Part shown: piece after piece, positions 42,490 through 50,848 of the stretch
How the letters are laid out: each line of letters opens with the position of its first letter
Numbering within the stretch: position 1 is the stretch's first letter
Assembly: GCA_016790515.1 (NCBI GenBank)
Contig: JAEUOY010000011.1
Span: forward strand, 1 to 51,855
Direction: 5' to 3'
Source: Burkholderiaceae bacterium
GTDB taxonomy: Bacteria > Pseudomonadota > Gammaproteobacteria > Burkholderiales > Burkholderiaceae_C
DNA: 51,855 nt
Notes under the pieces: generated by a model
What the model was told of the DNA's origin: nothing
The model's input: the letters and a program-made list of their open reading frames with translations, nothing else
Database searches by the model: none
Translations under genes and position numbers: made by a program

Positions 42490-43923
42490 ATGAAGTACAT
42501 CAGCACCCGCGGCGAGCCCACCGGGCGGCATTTCAGCGAGATCCTGCTCGAGGGGCTGGCGCCCGATGGCGGGCTGTACCTGCCGACGCACTACCCGAAG
42601 GTCGACGATGCCACCTTGGCGCGCTGGCGCGGCCTGTACGGCAACGGCCGGCCGGGCGGCTATGCCGACCTGGCCTTCGAGATCCTGTCGCTCTACATCG
42701 ACGACATCCCGGCCGCCGATCTGAAGGCGCTGGCGCACAGGACCTACACCGCTGCCACCTTCGGCACCGAGGCGATCGTGCCGGTGCGCCGGCTCGAACC
42801 GGGGCTGTACATCGAGGGCCTGTCCAACGGCCCGACGCTGGCCTTCAAGGACATGGCGATGCAACTGCTGGGCAACCTGTTCGAGTACGAACTGGCGCGC
42901 CGCGGCGAGCAACTGAACATCCTGGGCGCGACCTCGGGCGACACCGGCAGCGCGGCCGAGTACGCGATGCGCGGCAAGCGGGGCGTGCGGGTCTTCATGC
43001 TGAGCCCGCAGGGCCGGATGAGCCCGTTCCAGCAGGCGCAGATGTTCAGCCTGCAGGACCCGAACATCCACAACATCGCGGTCGAGGGCGTGTTCGACGA
43101 CTGCCAGGACATCGTCAAGGCGGCGAGCAACGACCTGGACTTCAAGCGCCGCCACCGGATCGGTACCGTCAATTCGATCAACTGGGCGCGGCTGCTGGCG
43201 CAGGTGGTGTACTACTTCGCCGGCTACTTCCAGGTGACGAAGTCCAACTCCGAGCCGGTCAGCTTCGCGGTGCCGTCGGGCAACTTCGGCAACGTCTGCG
43301 CCGGTCATGTCGCGCGGATGATGGGCCTGCCGATCGCCCGGCTGGTGGTCGCGACCAACGAGAACGACGTGCTCGACGAGTTCTTCCGCAGCGGCCGCTA
43401 CCGGGTGAGGGCGGCGGCCGAGACCTACGAGACCAGCAGCCCGTCGATGGACATCAGCAAGGCCAGCAACTTCGAGCGCTTCGTGTTCGACCTGCTCGGC
43501 CGCGATGGCCGTCGGGTGGCCCAGCTGTTCGGCGCCGGTCTGGCGAAGGACGGCGGCTTCCAGCTGACGCCCGGCGAGTTCGAGCGCATCGAGGCCTTCG
43601 GCTTCGTCTCGGGCAAGAGCACCCATGCCGACCGGCTGGCGGCGATCCGCAGCACCTGGGAAGATCATGGCGACATGATCGACACCCACACCGCGGACGG
43701 GCTGAAGGTCGCGCGCGAACACCTGCAGCCCGGCGTGGCCATGGTCGTGCTCGAGACCGCGCTGCCGGCGAAGTTCGCCGCGACCATCGCCGAGGCGCTG
43801 GGCCGCGAGCCGCTGCGCCCGGCCGCGCTCGTCGGCATCGAGGACCTGCCCCGGCGCTTCACGGTGATGGCGGCGGACGCGGCCCAGGTCAAGGCCTACA
43901 TCGAACGGCATTGCCGCGCATGA
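42490..43923 (+). CDS. thrC: threonine synthase
   Basis: PLP enzyme converting O-phosphohomoserine to threonine. The 477-residue protein is of the long (E. coli/yeast-like) class: MKYISTRGEPTGRHFSEIL, PDGGLYLPTHYPKV, the PLP-lysine motif PTLAFKDMAMQLLGN, the phosphate-binding ATSGDTGSAAEYA, and VPSGNFGNVCAGHVARMMGL. It starts two bases after hom and is surely in the same operon. No homoserine kinase gene is in the window. Its stop overlaps the mobB start (ATGA at 43920-43923). Confidence 0.97.
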   Translation: MKYISTRGEPTGRHFSEILLEGLAPDGGLYLPTHYPKVDDATLARWRGLYGNGRPGGYADLAFEILSLYIDDIPAADLKALAHRTYTAATFGTEAIVPVRRLEPGLYIEGLSNGPTLAFKDMAMQLLGNLFEYELARRGEQLNILGATSGDTGSAAEYAMRGKRGVRVFMLSPQGRMSPFQQAQMFSLQDPNIHNIAVEGVFDDCQDIVKAASNDLDFKRRHRIGTVNSINWARLLAQVVYYFAGYFQVTKSNSEPVSFAVPSGNFGNVCAGHVARMMGLPIARLVVATNENDVLDEFFRSGRYRVRAAAETYETSSPSMDISKASNFERFVFDLLGRDGRRVAQLFGAGLAKDGGFQLTPGEFERIEAFGFVSGKSTHADRLAAIRSTWEDHGDMIDTHTADGLKVAREHLQPGVAMVVLETALPAKFAATIAEALGREPLRPAALVGIEDLPRRFTVMAADAAQVKAYIERHCRA

Positions 43924-44462
43924 AGCTGGTCGTCGTCTGTGGCCCGTCGGGGGTCGGCAAGACCACGCTGATCGAGCAGCTGATCGCCGGGCTGAAGGCG
44001 CGTGGTGAGCGGGTGTCGGTGATCAAGCATGCCCACCAGCGCTTCGACATCGACCGGCCGGGCAAGGACAGCTTCCGTCACCGCGAGGCCGGCGCCACCG
44101 AGGTGCTGCTGGCCTCGTCGCAGCGGCTGGCGCTGCTGCGCGAGTACGACGCCGAGGGCCTGCCTTCGCTGCACGACCTGGTGGCCGAGCTGTCGCCGGT
44201 AGACTGGGTGCTGGCCGAGGGCTTCAAGCACGCCGACTGGCCCAAGGTCGAGGTCTGGCGCGCCGCGCTGGGGCAGGCCCCGCTCTACCCCGACGACCCG
44301 TTCGTCACCACCGTGGCCACCGATGCGCCCGACGCGCTGCCGGTGGCCACCACCAGGCCGGTGTTCTCGCTGACCGCGCCGGCTGCGCTGGTTTCGCAGC
44401 TGATGGACACTGCAGGGCGTTACGAGTACGCCGACCCACGACCCGCCGCCACCGATGGCTGA
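43920..44462 (+). CDS. mobB: molybdopterin-guanine dinucleotide biosynthesis adaptor MobB
   Basis: GTP-binding protein that assists MobA in making the guanylated molybdenum cofactor. The 180-residue protein starts MKLVVVCGPSGVGKTTLIEQ (Walker A) and continues VSVIKHAHQRFDIDRPGKDS, FRHREAGATEVLLAS and WVLAEGFKHADWPKVEVWR, all MobB signatures. The ATG at 43920 overlaps the thrC stop; an ATG at 43911 would add three residues. It overlaps moeA2 by eight bases. mobA itself is not in the window. Confidence 0.94.
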   Translation: MKLVVVCGPSGVGKTTLIEQLIAGLKARGERVSVIKHAHQRFDIDRPGKDSFRHREAGATEVLLASSQRLALLREYDAEGLPSLHDLVAELSPVDWVLAEGFKHADWPKVEVWRAALGQAPLYPDDPFVTTVATDAPDALPVATTRPVFSLTAPAALVSQLMDTAGRYEYADPRPAATDG

Positions 44463-45729
44463 ACCGCAACGCCCTGCCATGCTGAGCCTCGACGAGGTGC
44501 TGACCCGCACGCTGGCGGTGGCCCGCGATCGGGTGATCGCCGAGGTCGAGAAGGTCGACACCTTCGACGCGCTGGGCCGCGTGCTGGCGCGCGGCGTGGT
44601 CTCGGCGCTCGACGTGCCGCCGGCCGACAACACCTCGATGGACGGCTACGCGCTGCGTGCGGCCGACGTCGGCGCCGCCGGTCCGGTGCTGCCGGTCAGC
44701 CAGCGGCTGCCGGCCGGTGTCGTCGGCCTGCCGCTGCAGCCGGGCAGCGCGGTGCGCATCTTCACCGGCGCGCAGTTGCCTGCGGGTGCCGACGCGGTGG
44801 TGATGCAGGAGCAGTGCCAGGCGCTGCCCGATGCCGGCGGCGGCCTCGGCGCGGTGCGCGTCGACGTCGTGCCCGAGCCTGGCCAGTGGATCCGCCGCCG
44901 CGGCGAGGACGTGCAACTGGGTGCCGAGGTGCTGGCCGCCGGCGCCCGGTTGACGCCGCAGGCGCTGGGTCTGGCCGCGTCGGTCGGCGCGTCGCGGCTG
45001 ACGGTGCGGCGGCGGCCGCGCGTCGCGCTGTTCTCGACCGGCGACGAACTGGTGATGCCCGGCGAATCGCTGAAGCCCGGTGCGATCTACAACAGCAACC
45101 GCTTCACGCTGCGCGGCCTGCTGCAGGCCGCCGGTTGCAGCGTCGACGACCTGGGCATCGTGCCCGACAACCTGGCCGCCACCCGCGACGCGCTGCGCCG
45201 CGCCGCGCTGCACAGCGACCTGATCCTGACCTCCGGCGGCGTCTCGGTCGGCGAGGAAGACCACATCAAGCCGGCAGTCAAGGCCGAAGGCTGGCTCGAA
45301 GCCTGGCAAGTGGCGATGAAGCCGGGCAAGCCGCTGGTCTTCGGCGCGGTGCGTCGCGAGGGCAGCCAAGGCGAGAACGACAGCGAGGCGCTGTTCATGG
45401 GCCTGCCCGGCAACCCGGTATCGAGCTTCGTGACCTTCCTGCTGGCCGTCGCGCCGGTGCTGCGGGCGATCCAGGGTTGCCCGACGGCGATGCCGACCGC
45501 GCTGCCGCTGCGCGCCGATTTCGACTGGCCCCGCCCCGACAAACGGCGCGAGTTCCTGCGCGCCCGCGTCAATGCCGGGGGCGGGCTCGAGCTGTTCCCG
45601 AACCAGAGCTCGGGCGTGCTGACCTCGGCGGTCTGGGCCGATGGCCTGATCGACCTGCCGGCCTTGCAGCCGGTGCAGCGCGGCGACACCGTGCAGTTCC
45701 TGCACTTCGGCGACCTGCTGGGGCGCTAG
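44455..45729 (+). CDS. moeA: molybdopterin molybdenumtransferase MoeA (copy 2)
   Basis: Second MoeA of the window, 424 residues. It shows SALDVPPADNTSMDGYALRA, RIFTGAQLPAGADAVVMQEQ, FSTGDELVMPGESLKPGAIY, LTSGGVSVGEEDHIKPAVKA and GLPGNPVSSFVTFLLAVAPV. It sits in the mobB-moeA-moaD-moaE arrangement, overlapping mobB by eight bases, which makes it the likely housekeeping copy in this operon. It differs from the copy at 31476-32786 throughout, including SVGEEDHIK in place of SVGEADYTK. A 187-base gap holding a possible small ORF separates it from moaD. Confidence 0.95.
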   Translation: MAEPQRPAMLSLDEVLTRTLAVARDRVIAEVEKVDTFDALGRVLARGVVSALDVPPADNTSMDGYALRAADVGAAGPVLPVSQRLPAGVVGLPLQPGSAVRIFTGAQLPAGADAVVMQEQCQALPDAGGGLGAVRVDVVPEPGQWIRRRGEDVQLGAEVLAAGARLTPQALGLAASVGASRLTVRRRPRVALFSTGDELVMPGESLKPGAIYNSNRFTLRGLLQAAGCSVDDLGIVPDNLAATRDALRRAALHSDLILTSGGVSVGEEDHIKPAVKAEGWLEAWQVAMKPGKPLVFGAVRREGSQGENDSEALFMGLPGNPVSSFVTFLLAVAPVLRAIQGCPTAMPTALPLRADFDWPRPDKRREFLRARVNAGGGLELFPNQSSGVLTSAVWADGLIDLPALQPVQRGDTVQFLHFGDLLGR

Positions 45730-45778
45730 ACCGGCGCCGCGCCGATCCCCCGATGTCCCGCGATCCCCACCAGGCACC

Positions 45779-45907
45779 ATGTCCAGGAACGCCAATCGCT
45801 TCGCCGACAAGCCGATCGTCACACCGCTGGGCGAGGCATCGCGGGCCGGCTGGATCGGACCTGCCGGCGCGCAGGGCGAACCCTCCGGCGCCGGCGCCAA
45901 CCACTGA
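45779..45907 (+). CDS. possible 42-residue protein between moeA2 and moaD
   Basis: ATG 45779 to TGA 45905-45907 encodes a peptide beginning MSRNANRFADKPIVTPLGEA and ending GEPSGAGANH. Codon third positions are strongly G/C, like the neighbouring genes, and AGG lies nine bases upstream of the start. There is no membrane segment or recognised motif. It ends nine bases before moaD, on the same strand, so it fits within the operon. It could also be chance open sequence. I do not recognise the protein. Confidence 0.4.
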   Translation: MSRNANRFADKPIVTPLGEASRAGWIGPAGAQGEPSGAGANH

Positions 45908-45916
45908 TCGAGCGCC

Positions 45917-46171
45917 ATGACTGCGATCCGCCTGCGCTATTTCGCCTCGCTGCGTGAGGCGCTGGGCCCCGGGGAAGAAGCCCCCTTCGCGCCCGGCCTG
46001 ACCGTGGGCCAGTTGCGCGACCAGCTGATCGCCCGTGGCGGCCGCCATGCCGAGGTGCTGGCGCGCGGCCGCGCGCTGCGCTGCGCGCTGAACCAGGTGA
46101 TGGCCGACGAGACCGCCGCAGTGCCGGAGGGCGCCGAGGTCGCGTTCTTTCCACCGGTCACGGGCGGTTGA
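45917..46171 (+). CDS. moaD: molybdopterin synthase sulfur-carrier subunit MoaD
   Basis: Small ubiquitin-like protein that carries a C-terminal thiocarboxylate and donates sulfur to the pterin precursor in complex with MoaE. The 84-residue protein begins MTAIRLRYFASLREALG and ends FFPPVTGG, with the essential Gly-Gly terminus. The segment CALNQVMADETAAVPEGAEV is typical. It is directly followed by moaE (four-base gap), its partner. Confidence 0.97.
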   Translation: MTAIRLRYFASLREALGPGEEAPFAPGLTVGQLRDQLIARGGRHAEVLARGRALRCALNQVMADETAAVPEGAEVAFFPPVTGG

Positions 46172-46175
46172 GACG

Positions 46176-46664
46176 ATGGACTCCGCGGCGCGCGTGCGCA
46201 TCCAGACCGCCGATTTCGACCTCTCCACCGAGGTCGCGTCGCTGCGCGCCGGCGACGGCGGCGTCGGCGCCGTCTGCGCTTTCGTCGGCACGGTGCGCGA
46301 CCGCACGGCCGGCCAGAGCGGTGCGGTCAGCGCGATGGAGCTGGAGCATTACCCGGGCATGACCGAGCGGGCGATCGAGGCGATGATCGACGAGGCGCTG
46401 CGCCGCTTCGACCTGCAAGGCGCGCGCGTGATCCACCGTGTCGGGCTGCTGCAGCCGCAGGACCAGATCGTGCTGGTCGTCGTCAGCTCGGCGCACCGGG
46501 GCGAATCGTTCAAGGGCTGCGAGTTCCTGATGGACTACCTGAAGACCCAGGCGCCGTTCTGGAAGAAGGAGACCACGCCCGAGGGCGCGCGCTGGGTCGA
46601 CGCCCGGGTCAGCGACGACGAGGCCTTGGCGCGCTGGGGTTTCGCGGCATCGAACGCCGCGTGA
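46176..46664 (+). CDS. moaE: molybdopterin synthase catalytic subunit MoaE
   Basis: Catalytic subunit of molybdopterin synthase, forming a heterotetramer with MoaD. The 162-residue protein has VCAFVGTVRD, MELEHYPGMTERAIEAMIDE, RVIHRVGLLQPQDQIVLVVV, SAHRGESFKGCEFLMDYLK and the active-site lysine segment APFWKKE. It begins four bases after moaD. The molybdenum operon ends here; the next 439 bases carry no convincing gene. Confidence 0.97.
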   Translation: MDSAARVRIQTADFDLSTEVASLRAGDGGVGAVCAFVGTVRDRTAGQSGAVSAMELEHYPGMTERAIEAMIDEALRRFDLQGARVIHRVGLLQPQDQIVLVVVSSAHRGESFKGCEFLMDYLKTQAPFWKKETTPEGARWVDARVSDDEALARWGFAASNAA

Positions 46665-47103
46665 TCGCGGCGGCCCGGGACCGGCGCGACGGCGCCGCCA
46701 TGCCGCCCGCCGAGCCGCTGCAACGGTGCCGGGCTTTCGCGCCTCGACATCGCAAGCGGCGCGGCCCGCGCGCACGGCTGCTGGGTACCGAATGCCCGCC
46801 ATGCCTTGGACAGCGGTCGCGCCCGCGTGCGCGGTGGCCGGCAATCTGTCGCGCACCTCGAGGACGATGCCGCGCGGCGGGCTGGTGGACCTGAAGCGCG
46901 AGAAGACCCCTGTCCGGCCGGTCGTGAGGGCGAGCGGGTTTCGGACCCTGGCCCTCGCTCGAGCCGAGGTGTCGGCCTGCTTCTCGGACCCGACACTGCG
47001 AGGCGCCAGGGCGGGCGGATCGGGTGACTCTCTTGCCCGCGCAGCGCGATCCGCCTCCACCTGACGGTGAGCGCCGTTGCTTCTTGCATACATTAACGGC
47101 ACG
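46665..47103. other. 439-bp non-coding stretch with strong secondary structure
   Basis: Open frames exist on both strands but lack family motifs, and their codon-position bias differs from the neighbouring genes; I consider them chance. The stretch holds several inverted repeats, the largest at 46946-47011, and a GCGGGC/GCCCGC pair just after it. It ends with an AT-richer run TTCTTGCATACATTAAC right before the flavin reductase gene, a plausible promoter. It may include the moaE terminator, a leader for the downstream operon, or a decayed gene. Confidence 0.6.
46946..47011 (+). ncRNA. 66-nt imperfect stem-loop (possible structured RNA)
   Basis: Three nested paired blocks in order: CCCTGG (46946-46951) with CCAGGG (47006-47011), CCTCGC (46953-46958) with GCGAGG (46998-47003), and GTGTCGG (46969-46975) with CCGACAC (46990-46996). 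A 10-base bulge on the left arm can itself fold (CTCG/CGAG), and the apical loop is about 14 bases. It matches no riboswitch consensus that I recognise. It is about 100 bases upstream of the flavin reductase start. Confidence 0.4.
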
Positions 47104-47625
47104 ATGACCGCACCGGACCCCACCCCCGCCGCCGCGCCGCCCGACGATCCGAACTCCGGTACGTTGCGCGCGGCGCTGGGCCGCTTCGCCACCGGCGTGG
47201 CGATCATCACCTGCCGCGGTGCCGACGGCACGCCGGTCGGGCTGACGGCCAACTCGTTCGCCTCGCTGTCGCTCGACCCGCCGCTGGTGCTGTGGTCGCT
47301 GCGCCAGGCCAGCAGCAGCGTCGCGGCATTCGAGGCCGCGGCGCATTTCGCCGTCAACGTGCTGGCCGAGACCCAGGTCGACCTGTCGCGCCGCTTCGCC
47401 TCGGCAGCGGCCGACAAGTTCGGCGACGGCGTCTGGGCCGAAGGCCATGGCGGCGCGCCGGTGCTGACCGGCTGCGCCGCGGTCTTCGAATGCCGCGTCG
47501 AGAGCCGCCAGAGCGTCGGCGACCATGTGCTGTTCATCGGCCGCGTGCTGCGGCTGGCCGACCTGGCGGTGGCGCCGCTGCTGTTCCAGGGTGGGCATTA
47601 CCGGATGTTGGGAGAGATCTTGTGA
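47104..47625 (+). CDS. flavin reductase domain protein (HpaC/DIM6-NTAB family)
   Basis: Likely an NAD(P)H:flavin oxidoreductase that supplies reduced FMN or FAD to a partner monooxygenase. The 173-residue protein has the family features LGRFATGVAIITCRGADGTP, GLTANSFASLSLDPPLVLWS, FAVNVLAETQVDLSRRFASA and DHVLFIGRVL. The ATG at 47104 follows a short AT-rich run; an in-frame TTG at 47077 is less likely. It is the first gene of a run of five co-directional genes. The acyl-CoA-dehydrogenase-fold protein at 49520 is a possible oxygenase partner. Confidence 0.9.
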   Translation: MTAPDPTPAAAPPDDPNSGTLRAALGRFATGVAIITCRGADGTPVGLTANSFASLSLDPPLVLWSLRQASSSVAAFEAAAHFAVNVLAETQVDLSRRFASAAADKFGDGVWAEGHGGAPVLTGCAAVFECRVESRQSVGDHVLFIGRVLRLADLAVAPLLFQGGHYRMLGEIL

Positions 47626-47632
47626 GGGTGAG

Positions 47633-48670
47633 ATGAGCATGGTCGAACGCATCGAGGCCAAGTGGATCGACAGCTTCGTCGAGGTGTTCCGCCTGTGCGG
47701 CGTGAAGCCCGGCGACGCCTGCGCGGTGCTGTCCGAAACGCTGTCGCGGCCGTCGCTGGTGCAGTTGAGCGAGCTCGCGCTGGCCCGGCTGGGCGCGCGC
47801 TGGTTCCACGTCGTGCTGCCGACGCCGCGCCAGTCGGCGCCGGTGCCGGTGCGATCGACCGGTGCGTCGGACGCGATCGGGCGGCTGCAGCCGGTGGTCA
47901 GCGCGCTGGCCGGCAGCACCTTCGTCGCCGACTGCACCGTCGAGGGCCTGCAGCATGCGGTGGAGCTGCCCGAGATCCTGAAGGGCGGCGCCCGCGTGCT
48001 GGTGATCAGCAACGAGCACCCCGAGATCCTCGAGCGCACCGCGCCGCGCGCCGAGGACGAGGGCGAGGTGCGCGAGGCGATGCGCCGGCTGAAGAACGCC
48101 CGGGTGATGCAGGTCACCTCGGCGGCGGGCAGCGACCTGACGATCGCGCTGGCCGGTGCGCGCATCGGCGGCGTCTGGGGCTTCACCGCGAAGCCGGGGT
48201 CCTTGAGCCACTGGCCGGCCGGACTGGTGCTGGCGTTCCCGGCGGCCGGATCGGTCGACGGCACGCTGGTGCTGGCGCCCGGCGACGTCAACCTGACCTT
48301 CAAGCGCTACCTGAGCGACCCGGTCACGCTGCGCATCCGCGGCGACCATGTCGCCGCGATCGAGGGCCGCAGCGTCGACGCCGACCTGATGCGCAGCTAT
48401 TTCGCCGCCTGGGACGACCCGTCGGCCTACGCGGTGTCGCATGTCGGCTGGGGCCTGAACCGCCGCGCCCGCTGGGACGCGATGACCTTCTACGACAAGG
48501 CCGACTTCAACGGCACCGAGCTGCGTGCCTTCGCCGGCAGTTTCCTGTACTCGACCGGCGCCAACGAGGTCGCCCACCGCCACACGCTGGGCCATTTCGA
48601 TCTGCCGATGCGCGGCTGCACCGTGACGGTCGACGGCGTCGCGGTGGTGCAGGACGGGCGGCTGCCATGA
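47633..48670 (+). CDS. NicX-like 2,5-dihydroxypyridine 5,6-dioxygenase family protein
   Basis: Related to NicX of nicotinate degradation, a mononuclear Fe(II) ring-cleaving dioxygenase of the peptidase M29-like fold. The 345-residue protein shares GTLVLAPGDVNLTFKRYLSD, AYAVSHVGWGLNRRARWDAM and SFLYSTGANE with NicX (SHIGWGL and RAQWTAM in P. putida). The presumed metal ligands are conserved: His270, His321 and Asp323, corresponding to His265, His318 and Asp320 of NicX as I remember them. The start follows GAGGGTGAG. Its stop overlaps the next gene (ATGA). The real substrate may be a dihydroxypyridine or an analogue; other nic genes are absent from the visible part. Confidence 0.85.
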   Translation: MSMVERIEAKWIDSFVEVFRLCGVKPGDACAVLSETLSRPSLVQLSELALARLGARWFHVVLPTPRQSAPVPVRSTGASDAIGRLQPVVSALAGSTFVADCTVEGLQHAVELPEILKGGARVLVISNEHPEILERTAPRAEDEGEVREAMRRLKNARVMQVTSAAGSDLTIALAGARIGGVWGFTAKPGSLSHWPAGLVLAFPAAGSVDGTLVLAPGDVNLTFKRYLSDPVTLRIRGDHVAAIEGRSVDADLMRSYFAAWDDPSAYAVSHVGWGLNRRARWDAMTFYDKADFNGTELRAFAGSFLYSTGANEVAHRHTLGHFDLPMRGCTVTVDGVAVVQDGRLP

Positions 48671-49500
48671 CCGGCGTGCTGGTGACCGATGCGCCGCTGG
48701 CGCACCTGCGCTGGTCGCCGGCCGCCGGCGCGCCGGCGCGTCCACCGGTGCTGCTGCTGCACGGCATCGGCGGCGGCCGCGAGGCTTGGGGGCAGGCCGG
48801 CTCGGGCACCGGCCGGGCGCTGGCCGACGCGGGGTTCAGCGTGCTGGCGCTGGACTTTCCCGGCTACGGGCTGTCGCCGGCGATCGCGCCGTTCGACCTC
48901 GCCGGGCTGGCGCGGTCGGTCATCGCGCTGATCGATTGGGTGGGCGCCGGGCCCGCGGTGCTGGTCGGCCACAGCATGGGCGGCATGGTGGCGCAGGAAC
49001 TGGCCGCGCTGGCGCCGGGGCGCATCGCCGGGCTGGTGCTGGCCAGCACCTCGCCGGCCTTCGGCAAGCCCGGCGGCGACTGGCAGCGCGGCTTCCTGCA
49101 ATCGCGCTTCGCGCCGCTGGACGCCGGGCTGGGCATGGCCGGTCTGGCGGCACGGCTGGTGCCGGCGATGGTCGCGCCCGGCACCGCGGCGGCGGCCGTC
49201 GCCACGGCGCAGGCGCTGATGGCCGGCGTGCCCGAGGCCACCTACCGCGCAGCGGTCACCGCGCTGGTCGAATTCGACCGCCGCGCCAACCTGCCGGCTG
49301 TTCGTGTGCCGACGCTGGTGATCACCGGCGAACACGACGCCACGGCGCCGCCCGAGGTGTCGCGCCGCATGGCCGAGCGCATCCCCGGCGCGGCCTGCCG
49401 CATCGTGCCGGGCGCCGGCCATTTGCTGAACCTGGAGCAGCCGCAGGCCTTCAACGCCGCGCTGCTGGCCCACCTCGGCGCGTGCGCTGGCGCGCGCTGA
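48667..49500 (+). CDS. alpha/beta hydrolase (NicD-like candidate)
   Basis: A 277-residue alpha/beta-hydrolase-fold enzyme with oxyanion segment LLLHGIGGG, nucleophile elbow VGHSMGG (Ser103), acid Asp224 in ITGEHDATAPP and His252 in GAGHLLN. Its start overlaps the stop of the NicX-like gene, which implies that it acts on the product of that enzyme. In the nicotinate pathway the equivalent step is deformylation of N-formylmaleamate by NicD, also an alpha/beta hydrolase. Sequence alone cannot separate this from lactonase or C-C hydrolase relatives. Confidence 0.85.
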   Translation: MTGVLVTDAPLAHLRWSPAAGAPARPPVLLLHGIGGGREAWGQAGSGTGRALADAGFSVLALDFPGYGLSPAIAPFDLAGLARSVIALIDWVGAGPAVLVGHSMGGMVAQELAALAPGRIAGLVLASTSPAFGKPGGDWQRGFLQSRFAPLDAGLGMAGLAARLVPAMVAPGTAAAAVATAQALMAGVPEATYRAAVTALVEFDRRANLPAVRVPTLVITGEHDATAPPEVSRRMAERIPGAACRIVPGAGHLLNLEQPQAFNAALLAHLGACAGAR

Positions 49501-49519
49501 TTCTCGACTGGAGATCCCG

Positions 49520-50830
49520 ATGTCCGCCGTGCTCGCCACCGCCACCGCCACCGCCGCCGCCTCCGCGCCCAGCCGCTACCAGCCGTCGCACATCGCCGGC
49601 AACCCGGCGATGCTGACGCCGCTGCAGCGCGAGCTGGTCGCCAGGGTGGCGGCGCTGGGCCCGCGCTGGGCCGCGCGCGCCGAACGCTACGACCGCGAGG
49701 CCAGTTTTCCGTTCGAGAACTACGACGACCTGCGCGAGTCCGGCCTGCTGGGCATCTGCGTGCCCGCCTCGCACGGCGGGCTGGGCGCCGATTTCGCCAC
49801 CTACGTGATCGTCGCCGCCGAGATCGGCCGCTGGTGCGGCGCCACCGCGTTGAGCTTCAACATGCATGTCTGCTCCTGCCTGTGGGCCGGCGAGATCGCC
49901 GACGCGCTGGACATGACGCCCGAGCAGCGCGCCGACCACGAGGCCCACCGCACGATCCACTTCGCGCGCATCGTGAAGGAGGGCAAGGTCTACGCCCAGC
50001 CGTTCTCCGAAGGCGGCGCAGCGGCCGCCGGCGCTGCGCCCTGGGGCACGATCGCGCGCAAGGTCGACGGCGGCTACGTGATCAGCGGCAAGAAGATCTT
50101 CGCGTCGCTGGCCGGTGCCGCCGACACCTACGGCGTGCTGTGCACGCTGGACCGGCCCGACCGCGCCGGCGGCGGCACCCGGCGCGATTCGATGTACCTG
50201 GCGGTGCCGGCCGATGCGCCGGGGGTGCAGGTGGTCGGCGACTGGGACCCGCTGGGCATGCGCGGCACCGTCAGCCGCAACCTGCTGTTCAGCGAGGTGT
50301 TCGTGCCCGACACGGCGCGGCTGATGCCCGAAGGCCTGTACTTCCAGGCCGCCAGCCGCTACCCGCACATGTTCGCGACGCTGTCGCCGACCTACCTGGG
50401 CGTGGCGCAGGCGGCCTACGACTTCACGGTGCAGTACCTGCGCGCCGAGGTGCCCGGCATGCCGCCCGTCAAGCGCCGGATGTACCCGACCAAGCAGTAC
50501 GCGGTGGCCGAGATGCGCATCAAGCTCGAGGCCACGCGCGCGCTGTTCCTGCAGAACGCCCGCGATGCCGGCATCGACCCCGACAAGGACACCCGGATGC
50601 GGCTGTACGCGGCGCACTACACGATCATGGAGAACAGCAACGACATCTGCCGGCTGGCGATTCGCACCTGCGGCGGCCAGAGCATGCTGAAGTCGCTGCC
50701 GCTCGAGCGGCTGTACCGCGACTCGCGCTGCGGCTCGCTGATGCTGCCGTGGACGGCCGAGCTGTGCATGGACCGGCTCGGCCGCGAATGCCTGTACGAG
50801 GCCGGCGAGCGCGACGAGGCGATCGAGTGA
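49520..50830 (+). CDS. acyl-CoA dehydrogenase-fold flavoprotein lacking the usual catalytic Glu
   Basis: A 436-residue protein with the acyl-CoA dehydrogenase fold: LRESGLLGICVPASHGGLGA, AQPFSEGGAAAAGAAPWGTI, ARKVDGGYVISGKKIFASLA and DPLGMRGTVSRNLLF. The usual C-terminal catalytic motif (Y-E-G-T, Glu376 of MCAD) aligns with MLPWTAEL, where Glu is replaced by Pro410. The alternative helix-G Glu of isovaleryl-CoA dehydrogenase also seems absent. It may therefore be a flavin monooxygenase of this fold, fed by the flavin reductase at 47104, or a dehydrogenase with a different base. It begins 19 bases after the hydrolase gene and precedes a CoA ligase. Confidence 0.85.
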   Translation: MSAVLATATATAAASAPSRYQPSHIAGNPAMLTPLQRELVARVAALGPRWAARAERYDREASFPFENYDDLRESGLLGICVPASHGGLGADFATYVIVAAEIGRWCGATALSFNMHVCSCLWAGEIADALDMTPEQRADHEAHRTIHFARIVKEGKVYAQPFSEGGAAAAGAAPWGTIARKVDGGYVISGKKIFASLAGAADTYGVLCTLDRPDRAGGGTRRDSMYLAVPADAPGVQVVGDWDPLGMRGTVSRNLLFSEVFVPDTARLMPEGLYFQAASRYPHMFATLSPTYLGVAQAAYDFTVQYLRAEVPGMPPVKRRMYPTKQYAVAEMRIKLEATRALFLQNARDAGIDPDKDTRMRLYAAHYTIMENSNDICRLAIRTCGGQSMLKSLPLERLYRDSRCGSLMLPWTAELCMDRLGRECLYEAGERDEAIE

Positions 50831-50848
50831 GCCTGGTGTGACGCCACC

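Noticed and set aside
46726-47064. Plus-strand ORF of 112 codons in the gap after moaE, and a 184-codon minus-strand ORF across it
   Set aside because: Neither has family motifs or coding-like codon-position bias, and the minus ORF continues into moaE antisense; treated as non-coding.
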